Source: Rhodospirillaceae bacterium (GTDB lineage Bacteria > Pseudomonadota > Alphaproteobacteria > Rhodospirillales > Rhodospirillaceae). From it: 19,469 nt of DNA. The position numbers and the translations under genes are program-made. The notes under the pieces are model-generated. The model was not told where the DNA came from. It made no database searches and saw only the letters and a list, made by a program, of their open reading frames with translations. Each line of letters opens with the position of its first letter. The stretch's first letter is position 1. Location: positions 1 to 19,469 of the forward strand of contig NZGX01000049.1 in the NCBI GenBank assembly GCA_002691085.1. The letters are read 5' to 3'. Of this stretch, positions 1-5,225 are shown piece after piece.

Positions 1-1
1 T

Positions 2-130
2 GGTGAGTATAATGAGATAGGACGTGCTAGCTCTGGTTTTGATATTTTATACAAGATTAAGGAGGGAGTTTTATCTTTAAATGATTTAGGCGAAATGAAT
101 ATCAAAATAAGCTCAAGTCTATGTGAATAA
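2..130 (+). CDS. C-terminal end of an unidentified protein (partial, 42 codons)
   Basis: An open frame runs in from the left edge and stops with TAA at 128-130, three bases before the stop of the convergent channel gene. The visible 42 residues are soluble and mixed in charge, with no membrane segment; they include GRASSGFDILYKIKEG and end SSLCE. Nothing in them is recognisable as a family signature. The very tight convergent spacing to a real gene and the lack of internal stops support a genuine gene end, but a chance open stretch of this length cannot be excluded. No function is proposed. Confidence 0.4.
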   Translation, partial: GEYNEIGRASSGFDILYKIKEGVLSLNDLGEMNIKISSSLCE

Positions 131-133
131 TTT

Positions 134-1045
134 TTATTCTTTCAATCCTATATCTTTCTTTAATTTCGCAACCTTATAATCTGGAATGCCTAATTGGTCT
201 CTTAAATCTTCTAACATTATTTCTTCATCTTCACTAATTGATCCATCTCTAAATGCTGCTTGAAGTTGCTTTTTAAACATAATTAAATTTTGCTCTTCTT
301 TCCTTTTTTGAGCTTGATTTGAAAATGATGCGGCAATTATACCAGTTAGTAATGCCACTGTACAAACTCCAAGTAGTGCTGTTATAGAACCAATAAATTG
401 TCCTAAAGCAGTTATTGGATAAACATCTCCATAACCAACGGTTGTTAAAGTAATTACTGCCCACCAAAGTGTCTGAGGTATTGAACTAAATTTATCAGGT
501 TGCGCAGTATTTTCTACCATATATGTAATGGTTGAGGAAAAAAGAACTACTAGAAAAAAGATATATATAGCTGCAGTTAGTGCTTTCCTTTCCGCATAGA
601 TTGAATGATATAAGTCTTCCAAAGCAGTTGAGTAATTTGATATCTTTAAGATTCTTACTAACCTTAATATTCTTAATGTTCTCAAGTCTAGATTGGGAAA
701 TAAAATGGGTAGTAAGCTTGGTAAAATCGCGATTAAATCAATAAGTCCATTCCCACTTAATGCGTATTTCATTCGCCTCTTGATTTTTGTATAATCTCCC
801 CAGTCACTATCAAATCCTGCTGTCCAGAATCTTAATAGATATTCTATTGTAAAAATAGTTACCGAAAAAGTTTCAAAAGTGATAAAGAATTCGCTATATT
901 CCGACCTTAACTCAGGTACTGATTCTAGAATAACTGCAATAATGTTAGTTATAATTAGGGTTATTAAAAACCTATTACATATTTTACTTGCAATATCGTT
1001 ATCTCTAGTTCCTTTTAGTATCTCTAGAATTCTGTATTTACTCAT
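134..1045 (-). CDS. Kv-type voltage-gated potassium channel
   Basis: This 303-aa inner-membrane protein has the full six-segment plan of a voltage-gated K+ channel. S1 to S3 lie at about residues 24-115. S4 has a positive residue at every third position (R122, R125, R128, R131, K134), the voltage-sensor signature. S5 is at about 155-177, the selectivity filter TVGYGD is at 202-207, and S6 is at about 213-240. The cytoplasmic tail of about 60 residues has no RCK or cyclic-nucleotide domain; it has an acidic helical stretch (DGSISEDEE, 267-275) that loosely resembles short TerB- or EF-hand-like helices. It probably forms a tetramer passing K+ and setting membrane potential. The ATG start is 28 bp from the start of the divergent small gene, so its promoter probably lies inside that neighbour. 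Family call is firm; physiological role is not known. Confidence 0.93.
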   Translation of the reverse strand: MSKYRILEILKGTRDNDIASKICNRFLITLIITNIIAVILESVPELRSEYSEFFITFETFSVTIFTIEYLLRFWTAGFDSDWGDYTKIKRRMKYALSGNGLIDLIAILPSLLPILFPNLDLRTLRILRLVRILKISNYSTALEDLYHSIYAERKALTAAIYIFFLVVLFSSTITYMVENTAQPDKFSSIPQTLWWAVITLTTVGYGDVYPITALGQFIGSITALLGVCTVALLTGIIAASFSNQAQKRKEEQNLIMFKKQLQAAFRDGSISEDEEIMLEDLRDQLGIPDYKVAKLKKDIGLKE

Positions 1046-1073
1046 ACTTCAATATTCCATTAGGGTAAGAAAA

Positions 1074-1358
1074 ATGATTAAAGACAAAAAAAATAAAAAC
1101 TTTTTATCATCTTCAATAGATAGAGCAGAGGAGATGATAAAGATAGAAAAATTTGCTGCAGATTTAATGTCAGCATACAGTGAGCAATCCCAAAGTAAAT
1201 TTTATAAAGAATTTAGTATTAGAGCTGATGGAAGTATAGTTTTGCATAGGTACCCACCCTTACCTCCTAAAGACCAGACTACTGAAAAAGTTTCTGCGGC
1301 AATAAAGCAGTGGCTGTCTGAAGATGACAAGGATAATAAAGGAGGCGGTTGGGTGTAA
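1074..1358 (+). CDS. small soluble protein of unknown function (94 aa)
   Basis: The frame is open further upstream (from 879), but that part is antisense to the channel's membrane segments and reads as an implausible hydrophobic stretch. The ATG at 1074, just after the channel gene and behind a weak purine-rich stretch (AGGGTAAG), is the better start. The product begins with a lysine-rich tail, continues with an acidic amphipathic helix (about residues 15-45), then a short RADGSIVLHRYPPLPPK segment and a helix, and ends in GGGWV. No signal peptide or membrane segment is visible. It is divergent from the channel gene (28 bp between starts) and convergent with the 59-aa gene (17 bp between stops). 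I do not recognise the family; it looks cytoplasmic. Confidence 0.6.
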   Translation: MIKDKKNKNFLSSSIDRAEEMIKIEKFAADLMSAYSEQSQSKFYKEFSIRADGSIVLHRYPPLPPKDQTTEKVSAAIKQWLSEDDKDNKGGGWV

Positions 1359-1375
1359 TACTAACAAAATGATGC

Positions 1376-1555
1376 TTAGCTTGTGATTGGTTCTGCAGAC
1401 CCTCTTATTGCTTGTGGCCCAAGTGCTTTAAAGTCCTCAATTTTACCTAAAACTTCAACAATCTTTTCATTTGCTAACTTTTCAGCTTCTCCCTCATTTT
1501 CAGCATCTATTTTTAAAACTCCATCAATTACCCAAGTAACACTATATTCAGACAT
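1376..1555 (-). CDS. small protein of unknown function (59 aa)
   Basis: The frame opens with an ATG at 1579, but the internal ATG at 1555 has a clear Shine-Dalgarno AGGAG six bases upstream (plus strand 1562-1566 read in reverse), so the 59-aa start is chosen. The product starts MSEYSVTWVIDGVLKIDAEN, a short beta-strand pair, followed by a helix rich in Glu, Ala and Lys (about residues 19-38) and a C-terminal GPQAIRGSAEPITS tail. The 'VTWVIDG...I.AE...EAE..A' pattern is seen in many small bacterial proteins of unknown role, but no family name can be given with confidence. It lies downstream of rpoN on the same strand, about 107 bp away, and could be read through from it. Confidence 0.62.
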   Translation of the reverse strand: MSEYSVTWVIDGVLKIDAENEGEAEKLANEKIVEVLGKIEDFKALGPQAIRGSAEPITS

Positions 1556-1662
1556 TTTTTTCTCCTGACTTTTAATCATAATTAAGTTGAATAAGAAAAC
1601 TTTAAATTACCACCACAAATAATTATAATATCTAGTTTAGTAGTCCCAGTCCATATGATGAT

Positions 1663-3171
1663 TTAATTGTAGCCTAGTTGTTGTTTAACCCTTCTTGCTG
1701 AAGCAGGAGGGATTCCAAGATTTTCTCTATATTTTGCAACTGTTCTTCGTGCAATAGTAATACCATTTTCACACAGAATTGAAGTAATTTTTGTATCAGA
1801 AATTGGCTTTCCAGGAACCTCTTCATTTATAATTTTACGAATTTTATCTTTAACAGTAGCTGAGGATAGGTTTCCATCACCTGAAGAACTTTTAAGGCCT
1901 TGAGTGAAAAAATATTTTAGTTCGTAGATACCTCGCGGGCACTCCAGTAGTTTATTTGTAATTCCTCTACTGACCGTGCTTTCGTGAACATCTATTTCAA
2001 TTGCAATTTCCTTCATTGTCATTGGAACCAAGCTATTAATACCTTCTTCAAAAAATGATAATTGTTTCTTGAGTATTGCACTGCCAACTCTAAGCATTGT
2101 AGATTTTCGGTATGCAAGAGCTTGCTGAATCCACTTTCCAGATTTATTACAACCTTTTAGATAGTTCTTATCTTCTTTTTTCATCGGTTGTCGCGCAAGT
2201 TCTTCCCAGAGTCTATCGAGGAAAAGTACTTTAGGTAATGTATCATCATTCACTTCAACTACCCAACCATTGTTTTTCTTTTCATTTTTATCTTTTTTTA
2301 CAATTAAATCGGGAAGTTTAGCAATTTCTGCCACAGATGTGAATTTTAATCCAGGCCGCGGATCTAATGATTTGATCTGATCCATCATTTCAAGGAATTC
2401 AGACTTCTCAATATTACATAGACGCATTAATTGTGAAATTTGGTTTTTTTCGATCATATGTAAATTATCTAAAAGTTTAGATAATTTATCAGTTAATTTA
2501 TTTGCTGCTAAAAGTTGAATTCTAATACATTCAATAAAGTTCTTTCCACCTACACCTAACGGCTCGAGTGTTTTGATTAAGTTTCTAGCCTCTATGAGTG
2601 GTTTGATTTTTATACCAAGCGCATTAGATAATTCTTCATCACTTTCTATAAGATAACCATTATCATCTATCCAGCCTAAAAGACCAATTGCTATATTTTT
2701 TATTTCATCGTCAATATTCTCTAACCTAATCTGCTTTTCGAGAAAGACAGATAACGACTCTTTTTCATGTAGTGTTCGCTCAGTAATTGTTTGAGTATGA
2801 TTTATTTCCTCGCTTCCTGAATAATCTCTACTATCGTAGTCTTCAATTTCTTTCTGTCGTCCATCATTATTTATCTGATCTATATTGTTATTTGACGAAG
2901 ATGTTGTTGTTGCAGGTGATGGTGATGGTGATGGTGATGATGAGTTATTTGCGTCAGCTAATCCATCATCTTTAGGCTTATCTTTGTGATCAGATTCATT
3001 TTTATTTTGTTTCTCATTCAATTCCAGGAAAGGATTTTTTTCAATTTCTTCGGTAAGGTGTTCATTTAGTTCAACGTTAGATAACTGAAGAAGCTTTAGA
3101 GCTTGCTGCATTTGTGGGGTGATAGCCAAATTCTGAGTTTGTTTGGCAGAAACCCCTAATTTAAGTTCCAT
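1663..3171 (-). CDS. rpoN: RNA polymerase sigma-54 factor RpoN
   Basis: This 502-aa protein is the alternative sigma factor that directs RNA polymerase to -24/-12 promoters and needs an AAA+ activator to open them. Region I (about 1-50) carries the usual Q/L-rich helix (ITPQMQQALKLLQLSNVEL) and the NPFLEL end. A low-complexity acidic linker follows (about 50-135), including Ser-Pro and Ser/Asn runs. The core-binding domain covers about 140-280, a helix-turn-helix about 384-407 (VHESTVSRGITNK), and the diagnostic RpoN box ARRTVAKYRE lies at 474-483. Length is normal. The genes next to it are unusual: hpf and ptsN, which commonly follow rpoN in proteobacteria, are absent, and the next gene upstream is divergent. 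The ATG at 3171 has only a weak ribosome site (GATGAG). Confidence 0.98.
   Translation of the reverse strand: MELKLGVSAKQTQNLAITPQMQQALKLLQLSNVELNEHLTEEIEKNPFLELNEKQNKNESDHKDKPKDDGLADANNSSSPSPSPSPATTTSSSNNNIDQINNDGRQKEIEDYDSRDYSGSEEINHTQTITERTLHEKESLSVFLEKQIRLENIDDEIKNIAIGLLGWIDDNGYLIESDEELSNALGIKIKPLIEARNLIKTLEPLGVGGKNFIECIRIQLLAANKLTDKLSKLLDNLHMIEKNQISQLMRLCNIEKSEFLEMMDQIKSLDPRPGLKFTSVAEIAKLPDLIVKKDKNEKKNNGWVVEVNDDTLPKVLFLDRLWEELARQPMKKEDKNYLKGCNKSGKWIQQALAYRKSTMLRVGSAILKKQLSFFEEGINSLVPMTMKEIAIEIDVHESTVSRGITNKLLECPRGIYELKYFFTQGLKSSSGDGNLSSATVKDKIRKIINEEVPGKPISDTKITSILCENGITIARRTVAKYRENLGIPPASARRVKQQLGYN
2915..2938. repeat. hexanucleotide tandem repeat (GGTGAT)4 inside rpoN
   Basis: Four perfect copies of GGTGAT on the plus strand encode, on the minus strand, the Ser-Pro repeat in the RpoN linker between region I and the core-binding domain. 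Each unit is six bases, so gain or loss of a unit by slippage keeps the reading frame and changes only linker length. Confidence 0.9.
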
Positions 3172-3263
3172 TATAAATACTCATCATCTTCATTATATTT
3201 TATTAAGTCTCTAATAATCCTGTTAAAATCACACAATAATAAAAACGTTTAATCTAAAAACAT

Positions 3264-3269
3264 ATTATA
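3264..3269 (-). promoter_or_regulatory. possible -10 element for rpoN
   Basis: The minus strand reads TATAAT here, about 95 bases upstream of the rpoN start codon. No good -35 hexamer is found at 16-18 bp, so this rests on the -10 match alone, in a very AT-rich background. Confidence 0.25.
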
Positions 3270-3328
3270 CAATAAAAAAAGCATATTTTACTAATTTTTG
3301 CTTATAAAGCTTGGTAAAAATTTGTTGA

Positions 3329-3342
3329 TATTTTGTAAAATA
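3329..3342. promoter_or_regulatory. 14-bp inverted repeat upstream of the cupin operon, possible operator
   Basis: TATTTT-GT-AAAATA is a perfect inverted repeat with a two-base centre. It overlaps a -10-like TAAAAT (3336-3341), which has a poor -35 (TTGGTA, 3311-3316) at a long 19-bp spacing. A repressor site here would control the unit starting at 3416. In AT-rich DNA such palindromes also arise by chance. Confidence 0.25.
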
Positions 3343-3415
3343 CTAAATGTTTTCTCTTTCAAATCTCTCATTTACGATATAAATTATTCTAAATAATCTA
3401 AATTAGGAGGTATTT

Positions 3416-3694
3416 GTGACTGTTGGAAGCCAAATCGGTACTGGGAATCTTCGCCCTGAAATGACTAACGATGAAAAAAAATGGGTTGAAAAAGAGCTTG
3501 AGGAGCAAATTGAAAGATATGAGATTATTGTTAAGCAAATGGAAGACCTAACTAAAGAGAGAGAAGAGTGGGTTGCAGACTTTCTAAAGCGAATTCAGAC
3601 GAGGGGATTTCATTGGCATGCTGAAAATAAGCGTGTAATTAGTAAAGATGAGGTGAGGCCAAGAGATGGTCGCCCTTTGCAAGTCGTATATTAG
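3416..3694 (+). CDS. small charged coiled-coil protein of unknown function (92 aa)
   Basis: The gene starts with GTG behind a strong Shine-Dalgarno (AGGAGG, 3405-3410) at a five-base spacing, which fixes the start. The 92-residue product is very rich in Glu, Lys and Arg. Residues about 16-60 form a continuous predicted helix with coiled-coil character (WVEKELEEQIERYEIIVKQM). A short C-terminal region contains FHWHAENKR and ends RDGRPLQVVY. There is no signal peptide or membrane segment. The cupin gene follows 48 bp downstream on the same strand with its own ribosome site, so the two are probably co-transcribed and may act together. The family is not recognised. Confidence 0.75.
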   Translation: MTVGSQIGTGNLRPEMTNDEKKWVEKELEEQIERYEIIVKQMEDLTKEREEWVADFLKRIQTRGFHWHAENKRVISKDEVRPRDGRPLQVVY

Positions 3695-3742
3695 TAATTT
3701 ATTTAAAGTTAATCAAAATTATATTAAACAGGGAGAATTTTA

Positions 3743-4681
3743 ATGGCCCGCCCTCATATTGAGCCTTTTGTTGATAGAGATGTAGATTTTAAAAATATGG
3801 ATCTTTCAGGTATGCCTAATGGTATCAAATATAAGATCCTTAGTATGGATACTGATAATGGTGCTTGTACCTTAACTGTGCAATACGATGCTGGATTTAA
3901 ACAGCCACCTGGTTTTTGTTACAATGAAATGGAAATCTTTATACAAGAGGGCTCTCTTAAGGTTGGTGACAAGTTATGTCTGAAAGGTCATTACTTTTTT
4001 GTTCCAGCAGGAAAGTCATTGCCTGAAATTACCTCAGAAACTGGAGCTTTGCTTTTAATATTCTATAATTTTGGCCCTCCAAGCTTTCAAGAATCTGACG
4101 AAAACCATGACAATTGTGATCCTTCTAAGTATGCAAATGTTAATTCTTATGAAGGCTTAGATTGGACAGGTAATGCGCTTTATCCTGCAACAGCTCCTGG
4201 TTGTCTTCTTAAAATGTTACATTATGACGAAAAAACTCATGGCATGACTTTTCTTTACTGCATGGTTCCAGGTTTTTGGCAAGATAACATCAGTTACCAC
4301 GATTGTGCTGAAGAGGCTTATCATATTTGGGGTACCTCGTGGATGATGCAATTTGGTGATCTTCCTACAGGAGGATATTTCTGGCGCCCAGCTTATATAA
4401 ACCATGGTTGTTTCAAATCTGATCATGGTATACTTGCCATTGGTAGAACAGATGGTGATTTACATAATCATTTTCATCATGACCCATTCTCAACACCAAA
4501 GGAAAATGCAGAAAGGGCAGCTGCAAGGTTGGCCAGACAAAGACCAGCGATGTATAAATGGATTCTTACCCAGGATCATAATCATGTCCCACATGATTTT
4601 GAAAACCCTGATGATCATGTTGATCCAACTCAATCAGACACAGCGCAAATAATTAATCCAGACGGAAGTCATTGGCCATAA
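3743..4681 (+). CDS. two-domain cupin protein (DUF4437-like), function unknown
   Basis: The 312-aa soluble protein begins at an ATG behind a GGGAGAA ribosome site. Its layout fits two beta-barrel cupin domains, at about residues 30-112 and 155-240. The first has the strand order of a cupin (NEMEIFIQEG, then GHYFFVPAGKSLPE) but few His residues at the expected metal positions. The second keeps H186, E190/E191, H194 and H221 as plausible ligands. After it comes a His cluster (H241, H243, H245, H246), a helix rich in Ala and Arg (251-270), and a second His/Asp cluster (278-294). Known bicupins include metal-dependent dioxygenases, isomerases and sensor-like proteins; the sequence does not say which applies. 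The DUF4437 relation is suggested by general pattern only. It shares a likely operon with the 92-aa gene before it. Confidence 0.75.
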   Translation: MARPHIEPFVDRDVDFKNMDLSGMPNGIKYKILSMDTDNGACTLTVQYDAGFKQPPGFCYNEMEIFIQEGSLKVGDKLCLKGHYFFVPAGKSLPEITSETGALLLIFYNFGPPSFQESDENHDNCDPSKYANVNSYEGLDWTGNALYPATAPGCLLKMLHYDEKTHGMTFLYCMVPGFWQDNISYHDCAEEAYHIWGTSWMMQFGDLPTGGYFWRPAYINHGCFKSDHGILAIGRTDGDLHNHFHHDPFSTPKENAERAAARLARQRPAMYKWILTQDHNHVPHDFENPDDHVDPTQSDTAQIINPDGSHWP

Positions 4682-4717
4682 CTAGTTTAGACTCGAAATA
4701 TAATTATAAGACTTACT

Positions 4718-4745
4718 AGAAAAGTTAGCTTAATTTAGCTTTTCT
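4718..4745. terminator. weak hairpin between two convergent genes, possible bidirectional terminator
   Basis: AGAAAAG (4718-4724) and CTTTTCT (4739-4745) are perfect inverted copies with a 14-base loop, followed on the plus strand by TTCT. The stem is short and AT-rich, so folding would be weak. It lies between the cupin stop and the convergent DUF6491-like gene, overlapping the last codons of the latter. Confidence 0.25.
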
Positions 4746-5100
4746 TTCTAAGTGACTTTGCTTGTTCTTTTGATATGTCAACAATCTTATCAATCATGCA
4801 TATGCCTCCGGAGTTTAAGACTCTCAGAGCGTCCTGAATGCAAAGCTTATTTATAGAAGTTGAGTAACTGAAACCTCCTTCTATCTTAAGTCCAGGACAA
4901 CGATTCATTAGATCTATTCTTTTAAATTTTCTACCTGTTAATTCAACTAAAATAGTTTTATTATCAATGACAGGAGTAGATTTTATATTATTTAATTTAA
5001 TGCATTGTTGTGTTTTTTCAGAATTATCTTGTTCTTCTGCTAAGAGGGATGGTGTAATAAATAAAATTGTAATTAAAATATTAAAGAACGCTTTTTTCAT
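4735..5100 (-). CDS. exported DUF6491-like protein with four cysteines
   Basis: The 121-aa product starts with a classical signal peptide (MKKAF, then a hydrophobic core to about residue 20, cleavage plausible after A21). The mature part has four cysteines (C33, C68, C87, C101), which in the periplasm could form two disulfides. The order CIKLNNI, then TILVELTGRKFKRIDL, then NRCPGL, FSYSTS and LCIQD, and finally GGICMIDKI, matches what I recall of the DUF6491 family of gammaproteobacterial periplasmic proteins, whose function is unknown. The start has a GGAG ribosome site. It is divergent from the TonB-dependent receptor gene, 125 bp away, so the two may share regulation, though no link is shown. 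Confidence 0.78.
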   Translation of the reverse strand: MKKAFFNILITILFITPSLLAEEQDNSEKTQQCIKLNNIKSTPVIDNKTILVELTGRKFKRIDLMNRCPGLKIEGGFSYSTSINKLCIQDALRVLNSGGICMIDKIVDISKEQAKSLRKKS

Positions 5101-5225
5101 TGTTTTTCTCCATTATCGAAGCTGGGAATAAGTTTAAATATTTTTATCATACTTATCAGATTAATTTTAATTTTATCAAATATTAATGAAAATATAAATA
5201 ATCAAAAAAATAAGGCTTATTTCTT

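Larger units (their letters stand above)
3172..3415. other. AT-rich intergenic regulatory region between rpoN and the cupin operon
   Basis: No gene is visible in these 244 bases. The region separates two divergent transcription units, so it must hold both promoters. It has a TATAAT on the minus strand (3264-3269) and a near-palindrome around 3329-3342. A GCTT-ATA-AAGC mini-hairpin also occurs near 3300. No GG-N10-GC sigma-54 element was seen by eye. Confidence 0.6.

Noticed and set aside
879..1073. Extended N-terminus of the 94-aa protein back to 879
   Set aside because: This part is antisense to the channel gene and its hydrophobic character mirrors the channel's membrane segments; the ATG at 1074 is the better start.
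2915..2938. GGTGAT repeat as an on/off phase-variation switch
   Set aside because: The unit is six bases, so slippage cannot shift the frame; only linker length could change.
2787..2975. Plus-strand open frame inside rpoN, including the GGTGAT repeat
   Set aside because: It is the complement of the rpoN linker, low in complexity (Val-Met repeats), with no ribosome site.
3172..3415. Sigma-54 (-24/-12) promoter near rpoN or the cupin unit
   Set aside because: No GG-N10-GC pair could be found by eye on either strand in this spacer or in 5101-5225 and 12351-12414.
4217..4652. Open frames on the minus and plus strands overlapping the cupin gene
   Set aside because: They lie within a well-supported cupin coding region and have no family features or ribosome sites.
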